This document shows positions 36,684 through 45,671 of a stretch of DNA of 64,000 nt, one piece after another. The notes beneath the pieces are model-generated. The model saw nothing but the letters and a program-made list of their open reading frames with translations. It did no database searches and was not told where the DNA came from. This DNA is from Marimonas arenosa. GTDB lineage: Bacteria > Pseudomonadota > Alphaproteobacteria > Rhodobacterales > Rhodobacteraceae. The position numbers and the translations under genes are program-made. The stretch spans positions 1 to 64,000 of the forward strand of contig NZ_JANHAX010000002.1 of assembly GCF_030848945.1 (NCBI RefSeq), written 5' to 3'. Each line of letters begins with the position of its first letter. Position 1 is the stretch's first letter.

Positions 36684-36713
36684 GGCCCGCGCTGCACCGG
36701 CGCGGGCCTTTTT
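36684..36713 (+). terminator. Intrinsic (partial) terminator between potF- and potG-like genes
   Basis: A GC-rich 9-bp stem (GGCCCGCGC with GCGCGGGCC, 36684-36692 and 36700-36708) is followed by five T residues. Being inside the operon, it probably attenuates transcription into the ATPase and permease genes. Confidence 0.8.
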
Positions 36714-36731
36714 CGTCAAGGGAGACGCTTG

Positions 36732-37856
36732 ATGACGGAACCGGTGTTTGCTCCGTGGGACGATCCAAACGAAAAGCCGCTGATCGAATTCAAGAATGTG
36801 ACCAAGCGGTTTGGCGACTTCACGGCTATCGATGACCTGACGCTGGATATCTACGAACGTGAATTCTTTGCCCTGCTGGGCCCGTCGGGCTGTGGTAAGA
36901 CAACGATGATGCGCATGCTGGCCGGGTTCGAGACCATCACCGAAGGCACGATCCTTCTGTCGGGCAAGAATATCGCTCGGGTGCCGCCCAACCGCCGGGC
37001 GGTGAACATGATGTTCCAGTCTTATGCGCTCTTCCCGCATCTGACGGTCTGGGACAACATCGCCTTTGGGCTGAAGCGCGAGAAGCTGCCCAAGGATCAG
37101 ATCGAAGCCCGGGTGCAGGAGATGCTCAAGCTCACCCGGCTGGAAAAATTCAGCAAACGCAAGCCGCACCAGATTTCCGGAGGCCAACGCCAGCGAGTGG
37201 CGCTGGCGCGGTCGCTTGCGAAGGCCCCCAAGCTCCTGCTGCTCGACGAACCGCTGGGTGCGCTCGACAAGAAACTGCGGCAGGACACCCAATTCGAGTT
37301 AATGGACATCCAGGAGAAAACCGGCACCACTTTCGTGATCGTGACCCACGACCAGGAAGAGGCAATGACAGTGGCCAGCCGCGTGGCGGTGATGGACGAG
37401 GGCCGCCTGATCCAGGTGGCGACGCCGGCTGGCATTTACGAGATGCCGAACACTGTCTATGTGGCCGATTTCATTGGTGACGTGAACATCATCGAAGGTC
37501 ACGGTACGAAGACCGGCGACGGATATGATGTGACTTTTGCGGAGGGACAACCGGCGCTGCACGCCAAGACCGACGCTCAACTGGGCGAGGCGGCGCGCTG
37601 TTACCTGGCGATCCGGCCCGAGAAGGTGACAATCTCTGCCGAGAGGCCCGATGGCGCGGTCAATGTGGTGCAAGGCACGATCCACGACATTGCTTATCTC
37701 GGAAACCTGTCAACCTATCACGTTGAACTGCCCACCGGACAGATCTTGAAGGCCCAGGCGGCCAACACGCGCCGGTTATCGCGGCGCTCTTTCACCTGGG
37801 AAGACAAGGTCTGGCTGAGCTGGACCGATACCGCCGCCGTCGTCCTGGAGCGCTGA
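36732..37856 (+). CDS. Putrescine-type ABC transporter ATP-binding protein (PotG-like)
   Basis: A 374-residue ATPase: Walker A GPSGCGKTTMM, Q-loop QSYALFPHLT, signature ISGGQRQRVALARSL, Walker B LLLLDEPLGALD, and a C-terminal TOBE region containing AIRPEKV. ATG at 36732 lies 5 bases after GGAGAC; a TTG one codon earlier is possible. Energises the potFGHI-like importer. Confidence 0.93.
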   Translation: MTEPVFAPWDDPNEKPLIEFKNVTKRFGDFTAIDDLTLDIYEREFFALLGPSGCGKTTMMRMLAGFETITEGTILLSGKNIARVPPNRRAVNMMFQSYALFPHLTVWDNIAFGLKREKLPKDQIEARVQEMLKLTRLEKFSKRKPHQISGGQRQRVALARSLAKAPKLLLLDEPLGALDKKLRQDTQFELMDIQEKTGTTFVIVTHDQEEAMTVASRVAVMDEGRLIQVATPAGIYEMPNTVYVADFIGDVNIIEGHGTKTGDGYDVTFAEGQPALHAKTDAQLGEAARCYLAIRPEKVTISAERPDGAVNVVQGTIHDIAYLGNLSTYHVELPTGQILKAQAANTRRLSRRSFTWEDKVWLSWTDTAAVVLER

Positions 37857-37859
37857 GCT

Positions 37860-38750
37860 ATGCGTCGGTTTTTCCTCATCGCGGTGCCTTATGCCTGGTT
37901 GCTGGTGCTGTTCCTGATCCCCTTCGTGATCGTCCTCAAGATTTCATTGTCGGACACCGCGCTGTCGATCCCGCCCTATACGCCGACGCTTGATTTCTCA
38001 GGCGGCTGGGCCGGGCTGAAGGCATTTTTCAGCGCTCTCGATCTCGAAAACTTCTGGTTTCTGACCAGCGATGATCTTTACTGGAAAGCCTATCTCTCCA
38101 GCGTCTGGATCGCCGTAGCCTCGACCTTGCTGGCACTGTTCGTGGGCTACCCAATTGCATATGGCATGGCACAGGCGCGTGACGAATGGCGCCCGACGCT
38201 GATGATGCTGGTGATCCTTCCATTCTGGACCAGCTTCCTGATCCGTGTCTATTCGTGGATGGGTATTCTCAGTCAGGAAGGGTTCCTGAACCAATTCCTG
38301 CTCTGGACCGGGATCATCTCGGAACCGCTGATCATCCTCAACACCAACACGGCGGTCTATGTCGGCATCGTCTACACCTACCTGCCCTTCATGATCCTGC
38401 CGATCTATGCGGCGCTGGAAAAACTGGATGCCTCGCTGTTGGAAGCAGCCGAGGATCTGGGCTGTTCGCGCATTCAGGCGTTCTGGCTGGTGACGGTGCC
38501 GCTATCGAAAAACGGTATTATCGCTGGCTGTTTCCTGGTCTTCATCCCGGCGCTGGGCGAATTCGTGATTCCCTCCTTGCTTGGCGGGTCGCAGACTCTG
38601 ATGATCGGCAAGGTTTTGTGGGAAGAATTCTTCAACAACCGCGACTGGCCGGTGGCGAGCGCTGTGGCGGTCATACTGCTTATGATCCTGATTATCCCGA
38701 TCATCCTGTTCCAGCGCAATGAACAGAAACAGCGGGAGGCCGAGCAATGA
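37860..38750 (+). CDS. Putrescine-type ABC transporter permease (PotH-like)
   Basis: A 296-residue permease of normal size with six helices. The EAA coupling loop is EAAEDLGCSRIQAFWLVTVPLS. Starts 3 bases after potG and overlaps the next permease gene by 4 bases. Unlike the PotB-like protein at 29.4 kb, it has no large insertion. Confidence 0.93.
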   Translation: MRRFFLIAVPYAWLLVLFLIPFVIVLKISLSDTALSIPPYTPTLDFSGGWAGLKAFFSALDLENFWFLTSDDLYWKAYLSSVWIAVASTLLALFVGYPIAYGMAQARDEWRPTLMMLVILPFWTSFLIRVYSWMGILSQEGFLNQFLLWTGIISEPLIILNTNTAVYVGIVYTYLPFMILPIYAALEKLDASLLEAAEDLGCSRIQAFWLVTVPLSKNGIIAGCFLVFIPALGEFVIPSLLGGSQTLMIGKVLWEEFFNNRDWPVASAVAVILLMILIIPIILFQRNEQKQREAEQ

Positions 38751-39568
38751 GACGGTTTTCCTGGTTCAATGCGACGTCGCTGACGCTGGGCTTCGCCTTT
38801 CTCTATATTCCTATGATCATCCTGATTCTGTACAGTTTCAACGCTTCGAAACTGGTCACGGTCTGGGCCGGTTTCAGTACCAGGTGGTATGGCGAGTTGC
38901 TCCAGAACGAGGCGTTTCTCAATGCGGCATGGGTGACGCTGAAGGTGGCGGTGGCATCTTCGACCATAGCCACGGTATTGGGAACGATGGCCGCCTATGT
39001 AATGGTACGAGCGGGGAGATTCAGCGGCCGGACGTTGTTTTCCGGGATGATCTATGCACCGCTGGTGATGCCCGAAGTGATCACTGGCCTGTCGCTCTTG
39101 TTGCTGTTCATCGGTATCGGTCTCGACCGCGGAATCGTCACCATTATCCTCGCGCACACCACCTTTTCGATGTGCTACGTCTCGGTGGTGGTGTCGTCAC
39201 GGTTGGTCAGTTTTGACCGCTCGCTGGAAGAAGCGGCGCTGGACCTGGGTTGTTCACCATTCGAGGCTTTCCGTTTGGTCACCTTGCCGATTATCGCGCC
39301 GGCGGTGATCTCGGGCTGGTTGTTGGCCTTTACACTGTCGCTCGACGATTTGGTGATTGCGTCCTTCACTTCGGGACCCTCGGCCACGACCTTGCCGATC
39401 AAGATTTTCTCGGCGGTGCGACTTGGGGTCAGTCCAGAAATCAACGCCCTCTCGACGATCATGATCGCAATTGTCACAGTGGCTGTGATCACCGCCTCGT
39501 TCGTGTCCAAGCGCGCATCGGTGCGGCAGCAAGCCGAGGAAAAGGCCGCGGTGCGGGCGACTGGATGA
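38747..39568 (+). CDS. Putrescine-type ABC transporter permease (PotI-like)
   Basis: A 273-residue permease of normal length. The coupling loop is EEAALDLGCSPFEAFRLVTLPI, and the family block SLDDLVIASFTSGP follows. It overlaps both neighbours by 4 bases, showing tight coupling of the operon, including the flavoprotein gene at its end. Confidence 0.93.
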   Translation: MRRFSWFNATSLTLGFAFLYIPMIILILYSFNASKLVTVWAGFSTRWYGELLQNEAFLNAAWVTLKVAVASSTIATVLGTMAAYVMVRAGRFSGRTLFSGMIYAPLVMPEVITGLSLLLLFIGIGLDRGIVTIILAHTTFSMCYVSVVVSSRLVSFDRSLEEAALDLGCSPFEAFRLVTLPIIAPAVISGWLLAFTLSLDDLVIASFTSGPSATTLPIKIFSAVRLGVSPEINALSTIMIAIVTVAVITASFVSKRASVRQQAEEKAAVRATG

Positions 39569-40902
39569 AGCGGATCTTTCCAGATCACGCCTATTCCGAT
39601 GACCGAATTGCCGGGTGCTACTGGTCGGAAACGGTTCCCGATCTCACATTGAAACGCCCCCCGCCCGAAGGCGATCACCACGCCGGCGTGGCCATCATCG
39701 GGGCGGGGTTCACCGGGCTTTCGGCTGCGTTGCGCCTGGTGCAGGCTGGGATTTCAGTGGCGGTCGTCGATGCTCGGTTTCCCGGCTGGGGGGCTTCCGG
39801 ACGCAACGGTGGGTTCTGCTGCCTGGGCGGGTCGAAACTGGACGATGCGGCGATTGACAAGCGGTTCGGGCGGGATGCGCGGCTGGAGTGGCGACGAGCC
39901 GAGAAGGCAGCGGTAGAGTTGGTGGCCAGGTTGCTGCGTGAGCATTCGATTGAGGCTGAAACCCATTCCGAGGGTGAAACCCAACTCGCGCACAAGCCGT
40001 CTGCAGCGCGGTTCGAGGAGGCAATCGCAACCTGCGAACAAAACTTCGGCGTCACGCCCCAGGTGCTGTCGGTGGACGATTTGGCAGAACAGGGGATGGG
40101 CGGGCCGTTTTACGGTGGGCTGACCACGCCGATTGGCTTTGGGTTAAATCCGCGGAAATATCTTGCAGGGTTGATGAAGGCGGCGGAGAGTGCCGGTGCC
40201 GTGGTATTCGGCGACGCGCCGGTGTCCGAAATGACTCGGCAGGGCGGAAGATGGCGGCTTTCCAGCCAAGCGGGATCGGTTACGGCTGACACGGTGATTC
40301 TGGCTACCAACGGGTATTCCAGCGAGGATGTGCCCGAGTGGATGGCGGCGCGCTACATGCCGGCACAATCGAGCGTGATCGTGACCCGACCGATGAGCGA
40401 AGCTGAGCTTGAAGCACAAGGCTGGACCAGCGACCAAGCTGCCTATGACAGCCGCACCTTGCTGCACTATTTCCGTCTGATGCCGGACCGACGCTTCCTG
40501 TTCGGGATGCGCGGAGGGCTAGGTTCGTCGCCCGCCTCCGAGGCGGCCATCCGGCGCCTGATCCGGCGGGACTTCGAGGCGATGTTCCCGGCCTGGGCCG
40601 GTGTCGAGACGCCGTATTTCTGGAGCGGGATGGTTTGTCTTTCCGCCAATCTGGTGCCTTATTGCGGGCCGGTGCGGGGGATGCCGGGTGTATTCGCCGG
40701 ATATGCCTATCACGGCAACGGGGTGGCGATGGGCAGCTATACTGGCGCGCTGCTGGCCGATCTGGTGCAGGGCCGAGATCCGGGTGGCGCCCTACCCGAG
40801 GTCATGCGGCAAACGCCCGAAAGATTTTTTCTCGGGCGGCGGCGCCGGGCGCTGATGTATGCCGCGTATACAGGCTTCTGGCTCCGCGACCGGTTCGGTT
40901 AG
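39565..40902 (+). CDS. puuB: FAD-dependent oxidoreductase, gamma-glutamylputrescine oxidase-like (PuuB)
   Basis: A 445-residue DAO-family flavoprotein. The FAD motif is VAIIGAGFTGLSAALRL (about 43-60), with WGASGRNGGF and a C-terminal GYHGNG-type block (GYAYHGNGVAMGSYTG). Members of this branch oxidise gamma-glutamylputrescine or related amines, releasing H2O2. Fusion to the transporter operon by a 4-base overlap supports an amine substrate. No puuA ligase is present in the window, so the substrate may be a free or differently modified amine. It converges with the next aminotransferase and overlaps it by 4 bases. Confidence 0.82.
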   Translation: MKRIFPDHAYSDDRIAGCYWSETVPDLTLKRPPPEGDHHAGVAIIGAGFTGLSAALRLVQAGISVAVVDARFPGWGASGRNGGFCCLGGSKLDDAAIDKRFGRDARLEWRRAEKAAVELVARLLREHSIEAETHSEGETQLAHKPSAARFEEAIATCEQNFGVTPQVLSVDDLAEQGMGGPFYGGLTTPIGFGLNPRKYLAGLMKAAESAGAVVFGDAPVSEMTRQGGRWRLSSQAGSVTADTVILATNGYSSEDVPEWMAARYMPAQSSVIVTRPMSEAELEAQGWTSDQAAYDSRTLLHYFRLMPDRRFLFGMRGGLGSSPASEAAIRRLIRRDFEAMFPAWAGVETPYFWSGMVCLSANLVPYCGPVRGMPGVFAGYAYHGNGVAMGSYTGALLADLVQGRDPGGALPEVMRQTPERFFLGRRRRALMYAAYTGFWLRDRFG

Positions 40903-42251
40903 GCGGCCGAGAAACCCGCGTCCAATGCGGAAAGGATCGTGTTGACCTCGTCTTCAGAAATGGTCAGCGGCGGCGACATCAGGATGTTGTGCATCCCCAG
41001 CCGCACCATTGCGCCCGCGTCATAGGCCGTCTGGTGGATACGCTTCATCGTGGCCATGTCCATCGGGGTCTTTTTGGCCTTGTCTGAGACGATTTCGATG
41101 CCGGTCATCAGGCCGTGGCCGCCGCGCACGTCACCGATAATGTCATGTTTCTCGGCCAGTTTCAGAACGCCCTGGTAAAGCTGTGTGCCCCGCGCCGCGG
41201 CGTTGGTCTTGGTATCGAGTCTCAGGGTCTCGGAGAGACAGGCGACCACCGCTGCGGCGCCCACGGGATGGGCCGAGTAGGTATAGCCGTGGAAGATCGC
41301 CGCCTCGCCGGTTGTGTCCTTCTCGAATACGTCGGCGACCTTCTCGCTCATCAGTGCCGCGCCGACGGGGAAATAGCCCGAGGTGATGCCCTTGGCGGTC
41401 GACATCATGTCGGGTTTAACCCCCCAGTGCCGCGCGCCTGTCCAGTCACCGGTGCGGCCAAAGCCTGTGATCACCTCGTCGGAAATCATCAGAATGCCGT
41501 GGCGGTCGCAGATGTCGCGCATCAAGGGCATGAAGGTCTCGCCCGGCACGATCACGCCGCCCGCGCCCTGGATCGGTTCCATGATGAAAGCGGCGATGGT
41601 GTTGGCGCCCTGGAAGGCGATTTCGTCCTCCATCGCCTGAGCGATCAGTTGTGCCAGTTTCTCAGGGTCTGTTTCATTGAATGGATTGCGATACGTGTAT
41701 GGCGAGGGCAGGTGATAGCAGCCCGCCAGAAGCGGTTCATAATTGATCCGGAACCGGTTGTTGCCGTTGACCGACGCGCCGCCGAAATGGGTGCCGTGAT
41801 AGCCTTTTTTCAGGCTCAGGAACTTTGTGCGCGTAGGCTCGCCCCGGAGCCGATGATACTGCCGTGCCAGCCGCAACGTGGTTTCCACTGAATCCGAGCC
41901 GCCCGAAGTAAAGAAACAGCGTGCCATACCATCTTCGGCGAAAAACTCGCGAACCGCATAGGAGGCCTCGATTGCGGTCGGGTTGGTCGACCCGGCGAAG
42001 GCCGAGTAATAAGGCAGGTCATAGAGCTGCTTTGAAATCGCGTCCTTCACCACGTCATTGGAATAGCCGAGGTTAACGCACCACAGCCCGCCAACGGCAT
42101 CGACGACGCGATGACCGTCGAGATCAGAGATATGCACGCCATCGGCGCCCTTGATGATGGTCGGCGGATTCTTAAGGCTGTCGCCGGGATGGCCCATCGG
42201 ATGCCAGAGATGCTTGGCGTTGTTCTCCTTCAGAAAGTTGTCGTCCTTCAT
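40899..42251 (-). CDS. Class III omega-aminotransferase, second polyamine-locus paralogue
   Basis: A 450-residue PLP enzyme, distinct from the one at 33.2 kb. Lys287 in STAKGITSGYFPVG binds PLP, Asp258 lies in LMISDEVITGFGRTG, and SGGSDSVETTLR binds phosphate. Similar proteins act as omega-amino acid:pyruvate or putrescine aminotransferases. The promoter has a perfect ATTTGATCAAAT palindrome, tying it to the GntR regulon. The ATG at 42251 follows a GGAGCG site. Confidence 0.88.
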   Translation of the reverse strand: MKDDNFLKENNAKHLWHPMGHPGDSLKNPPTIIKGADGVHISDLDGHRVVDAVGGLWCVNLGYSNDVVKDAISKQLYDLPYYSAFAGSTNPTAIEASYAVREFFAEDGMARCFFTSGGSDSVETTLRLARQYHRLRGEPTRTKFLSLKKGYHGTHFGGASVNGNNRFRINYEPLLAGCYHLPSPYTYRNPFNETDPEKLAQLIAQAMEDEIAFQGANTIAAFIMEPIQGAGGVIVPGETFMPLMRDICDRHGILMISDEVITGFGRTGDWTGARHWGVKPDMMSTAKGITSGYFPVGAALMSEKVADVFEKDTTGEAAIFHGYTYSAHPVGAAAVVACLSETLRLDTKTNAAARGTQLYQGVLKLAEKHDIIGDVRGGHGLMTGIEIVSDKAKKTPMDMATMKRIHQTAYDAGAMVRLGMHNILMSPPLTISEDEVNTILSALDAGFSAA

Positions 42252-42283
42252 GGCTCGCGCTCCCCGACTCGGTGTTCCGGATA

Positions 42284-42295
42284 ATTTGATCAAAT
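42284..42295. promoter_or_regulatory. Putative GntR operator of the second aminotransferase gene
   Basis: A perfect 12-base palindrome, ATTTGATCAAAT, 33 to 44 bases upstream of the ATG at 42251. It shares TGATCAAAT with the sites at 34698 and 35531. Confidence 0.7.
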
Positions 42296-42350
42296 CCAGA
42301 ATGCGGCCAATCGGAGGAAAAGCCAAGAGACGAGTTTGTGCCCGGTTAGG

Positions 42351-43097
42351 TCAATCCTGACCGAAAAGTTTAACGAAGTTCCTCAGCACCCGTTCGGGTG
42401 CGTGAACATCGGCAGCGCGGCACAGCGCGATGATGTTGTCAGCCTCTTCGGGAGGGAAATAGCCGAAATTTTTGTAAATCCCGACACGCACTTCGAAGCC
42501 GGCGCTATCGGCTTCGGGGTGGAATTGGGTAGCATAGACGTTTTGTCCGTAGCGGATCATCTGGAAAGGGCAGGTGGGTGAACTGACCAAATGGACACAG
42601 CCGGGCGGCAGCTTTTGCACCGCCTCCTTATGACCGACGAAGGCAAGGAAATCATCAGCGATGCCGTCACAGATTGGATCGGATTTGCCGGCTTCGGTGA
42701 GCGAGCAATCGGAGGTGCCGACCTCTTCGCCAAAGCGTTCCTTGCTGACCGTGCCGGCGCCACCGAGGTGATGACCGAGGATACCAATACCGTAACAGCA
42801 ACCAAGAAAAGGGAAGTCTCGGGCGATGATCTCGGGCATGAGTGACAGGACCGTGTCTTCGATCCGCGCCTCGATCGATTTTTTCTTTTCAGGCGGGTCC
42901 GAGACGCAGCCGGGGCCGCCGCCAACGATGACGCCGGAATAGTCGGCGAGGTTCAGATCGTTGGGCAGGCCGCCTTGATCGAGACGCACACGACGGGCGT
43001 TTTCCGGCGCGATCCCGCCCTTGCGAAGGATGGCGGCAAATTCGTCATCCGAGGCTTCGGTCTCGGGGCGCAGCTGCAGGATCAGAAACGGTTTCAT
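42351..43097 (-). CDS. Type 1 glutamine amidotransferase
   Basis: A 248-residue class I amidotransferase of the GMP synthase-like group. The nucleophile is Cys101 in FLGCCYGIG, and the His-Glu pair lies in ATQFHPEAD. It contains no synthetase domain. It stands alone behind the amine-catabolic block with a strong AAGGAG site. By position it could hydrolyse gamma-glutamyl intermediates like PuuD, but its active-site sequence differs from the PuuD family, so this is conjecture. Confidence 0.85.
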   Translation of the reverse strand: MKPFLILQLRPETEASDDEFAAILRKGGIAPENARRVRLDQGGLPNDLNLADYSGVIVGGGPGCVSDPPEKKKSIEARIEDTVLSLMPEIIARDFPFLGCCYGIGILGHHLGGAGTVSKERFGEEVGTSDCSLTEAGKSDPICDGIADDFLAFVGHKEAVQKLPPGCVHLVSSPTCPFQMIRYGQNVYATQFHPEADSAGFEVRVGIYKNFGYFPPEEADNIIALCRAADVHAPERVLRNFVKLFGQD

Positions 43098-43282
43098 CGG
43101 TGGCTCTCCTTCCGGTCCGGTTTTCACGCTGCGCGGGCGAAGGTCAAGGCCGCAGGATGTCGCCATTTCTTGACCCGGGGCGGCAAAGCCTTAGGTTGGC
43201 CGCGTCAGGCAGGCAGTTGGAGATGGGCCACATGGCGCAGCGCCGAAAACGAATCGCCGGCTTGGGGCCGGAGTAGAGACGC

Positions 43283-44506
43283 ATGGCGCTGGGACGTTCG
43301 ATTTCTCTGGCGGCTTACCTGACGCTGGCGCGGCGGGGCACACGGGAGCCATTGAGCTTTCCGGCCAAACGGCCGTCGGGAACGCTGCTGTGGGGGCATG
43401 CGACCTCACCGGCACGGGCCACGGCTCTCTTCCAGATTGCTGCGCGGCTGCGAATACAGCGACCCGACCTGAATCTAATCGTGACAGCGCCACCCGAACT
43501 CGGCGTGCCGGACCACCTCGGCGACCAGGACTTTTTCCAGCCGCTTCCCGGGGATACGATCGGGGGAGCGGACGCCTTCCTCGACCATTGGCGGCCGGAT
43601 CTCTGCCTGTGGACCGGCGGGTATTTTATGCCGGCCTTGCTGCATCAGGCTGGCAAACGGGAACTGCCGCTATTCTTGATCGATGCCAGTGAAGATGGTC
43701 TTAACGCATCGCACCAGCGCTGGCTGCCTGAGCTGGCGCGGGCTAATTTGAACGCTTTCAGCGGATTTTTCGCGCGCGGGCAGGCCGCGATGAATGTAAT
43801 GCGCAGGCTGGGTGTGCCGGCGGAAGAGATCGAGGTGACGGGACCGCTTCAAGAGGGCAGCGCGGCCCTGCCATGCAACGAGTCCGACCGCGAGGAGATG
43901 GCGCAGGTTCTTGCTGGGCGGCCGGTCTGGCTGGCGGCGATGGCGCAGCGCGATGAGATGTTCCAAGTTCTGGCCGCGCATCGCGAGGTCAGCCGCATGG
44001 TCGTGCGGCTCTTGCTGATCCTGGTGCCGGATGACGAGACCGACGGTCCCGAGTTCCGCGATATGCTGCGGGACACCGGGTTCCGGACCGCAGTGTGGTC
44101 TGAGGGGGAGATGCCCGACGAGACGACCCAGATTCTGCTGGCTGACACCTGGGGAGAGATCGGATTGTGGTATCGCCTGGCGCCGGTGACCTTCATGGCG
44201 AGTTCGCTGGTGCCTGGTCATGGCGGGCGTGACCCTTATGAGCCAGCGGCGCTGGGGTCGGCCATTCTTTATGGCCCGAACGTCGGGAATTACCTGGCCG
44301 CCTATTCGCGCTTCGCGGCTGCCGGTGCGGCACGAATTGTCAAAGATTCCAAGAGCCTGACCGCAGCCCTGCAGCAGTGCCTCGCGCCGGATCAGGCGGC
44401 CCTGATGGCATCGGCGGGCTGGGAGGTGGCCTCGCAGGGGGCGGAGGTGACCGACCGGGTGGTCGACCTGGTTCATGACACGCTCGATGCGCTGGGGGCG
44501 GATTAA
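43283..44506 (+). CDS. waaA: 3-deoxy-D-manno-octulosonic acid (Kdo) transferase
   Basis: Adds Kdo to lipid A precursor in the inner leaflet of the inner membrane. The 407-residue GT30 enzyme shows the Kdo-transferase blocks [27 protein letters not shown] and VTGPLQEG. The C-terminal donor site reads [20 protein letters not shown]. Starts after GGAG and ends in a 1-base overlap with lpxK, the next step of lipid A/Kdo assembly. Confidence 0.93.
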   Translation: MALGRSISLAAYLTLARRGTREPLSFPAKRPSGTLLWGHATSPARATALFQIAARLRIQRPDLNLIVTAPPELGVPDHLGDQDFFQPLPGDTIGGADAFLDHWRPDLCLWTGGYFMPALLHQAGKRELPLFLIDASEDGLNASHQRWLPELARANLNAFSGFFARGQAAMNVMRRLGVPAEEIEVTGPLQEGSAALPCNESDREEMAQVLAGRPVWLAAMAQRDEMFQVLAAHREVSRMVVRLLLILVPDDETDGPEFRDMLRDTGFRTAVWSEGEMPDETTQILLADTWGEIGLWYRLAPVTFMASSLVPGHGGRDPYEPAALGSAILYGPNVGNYLAAYSRFAAAGAARIVKDSKSLTAALQQCLAPDQAALMASAGWEVASQGAEVTDRVVDLVHDTLDALGAD

Positions 44507-45510
44507 TGCGCCCGCCGCGGTTCTGGTTCAATCCGCCGGAGAAACCCGGTTTGTGGGCACGGTTGCTGGCGCCGCTGGGATGGCTCTATGTTGCCGTGAC
44601 GGCGCGACGGGTGGCACGTGCGGGAACGCGGCTAGGCATTCCGGTGATCTGTGTCGGCAACCTGAACGCTGGCGGCACCGGCAAGACGCCGACGGTGATT
44701 GCCTTGGCCCAATACCTTCAGGGCAAGGGCCTGAAACCGCACGCCGTTTCAAGGGGATATGGAGGTGCGCTCGAGGGGCCAGTGCGGGTGGAAGAGCAGC
44801 AGCACAAGGCGACCGAGACCGGCGACGAGCCGCTGTTGCTGGCGGCGTTTCTGCCGGTCTGGGTGAGCAAGGACAGGCTAGCCGGGTGCCGGGCGGCTGC
44901 GGCGGCGGGGGCGGACCTGATCCTGCTCGATGACGGGTTCCAGAACCCGAGTGTTTTCAAGGATTTGTCAATTGTCGTCGTAGATGCATGGCTTGGCTTT
45001 GGAAATGGCTACTGTGTTCCGGCGGGGCCGCTGCGCGAACCCGTTGCGGCGGGCATGAAACGGGCCGGTACGGTCTTGTCGATTGGGCAGGGACCTGCAC
45101 AAAAAACCTTTGAAAAACAATGGGGTAATGAGGTGACTGTGGCCCAAGCCAAGGGCCATCTGGCGCCGTTGCAGACCGGGATGGACTGGCAGGGTCAGCG
45201 GGTGCTGGCCTTTGCCGGCATCGGGCATCCGGAAAAGTTCTTTGCGACGCTCAGGGAGCTGGGCGCCGATGTGGTTGAGATGCGGGCGCTGGATGACCAT
45301 CAGGAACTGACGCCGGCGCTGTTCAACCGATTGGAAACGCAGGCGAAATCCCTGGGCGCGCAGTTGGTCACAACAGAGAAGGATGCGGTACGGCTGCCGG
45401 CGGAACACCGGATGAAAGTGTTGACTCTGCCGGTGCGGCTGGAGATCGACGATTGGGGCGGTCTGGACCGGCTTATCGACGCGTTAACGGCCACCGCCCC
45501 GGCGGGTTAA
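44506..45510 (+). CDS. lpxK: Tetraacyldisaccharide 4'-kinase
   Basis: Phosphorylates the 4' position of the lipid A disaccharide at the membrane. The 334-residue protein has a short N-terminal hydrophobic segment, the Walker A loop [13 protein letters not shown], the catalytic DDGFQNPS block and the later [11 protein letters not shown]. The stop codon TAA sits inside the GTTAAC that begins repeat copy B. Confidence 0.95.
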   Translation: MRPPRFWFNPPEKPGLWARLLAPLGWLYVAVTARRVARAGTRLGIPVICVGNLNAGGTGKTPTVIALAQYLQGKGLKPHAVSRGYGGALEGPVRVEEQQHKATETGDEPLLLAAFLPVWVSKDRLAGCRAAAAAGADLILLDDGFQNPSVFKDLSIVVVDAWLGFGNGYCVPAGPLREPVAAGMKRAGTVLSIGQGPAQKTFEKQWGNEVTVAQAKGHLAPLQTGMDWQGQRVLAFAGIGHPEKFFATLRELGADVVEMRALDDHQELTPALFNRLETQAKSLGAQLVTTEKDAVRLPAEHRMKVLTLPVRLEIDDWGGLDRLIDALTATAPAG

Positions 45511-45568
45511 CCGGTAAGGTTCTGCGAAAACCGCCGGTATGGCAGCCCGGCTGGCAAGTTGGCTGGCA
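45506..45568 (+). repeat. Stop-codon-anchored intergenic repeat, copy B
   Basis: Begins with GTTAAC, which contains the lpxK stop codon, and ends with the second GGCTGGCA. It is 63 bases long and matches copy A in 36 of the last 41 columns. A degenerate GGTGGGTC-GACCTACC palindrome (45643-45658) follows, as a palindrome also does beyond copy A. Confidence 0.8.
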
Positions 45569-45642
45569 CCCCGTCTGGCGAACGCTCGGGCAAGGTTCCG
45601 GCAGGAAACGGGTTAACGCGGCGCGCGCCGGTTCGACGCGGC

Positions 45643-45658
45643 GGTGGGTCGACCTACC
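45643..45658. repeat. Degenerate GTGGGT-type palindrome
   Basis: GGTGGGTCGACCTACC is a 16-base palindrome with one G-U pair, between repeat copy B and the convergent CoA-transferase stop codon. Its placement mirrors that of the palindrome at 27116-27142. Confidence 0.4.
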
Positions 45659-45671
45659 ACCCGAAGGGCGG

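Noticed and set aside
36684..36713. Reading the hairpin after the potF-like gene as the end of the operon
   Set aside because: The following genes are tightly packed potGHI homologues with no other obvious promoter, so attenuation is more likely than full separation.
45539..45613. Possible 24-residue peptide MAARLASWLAPRLANARA... encoded inside repeat copy B
   Set aside because: Copy A keeps the MAARLA start but then diverges in sequence and length, and substitutions are not concentrated in third positions; more likely a property of the repeat.
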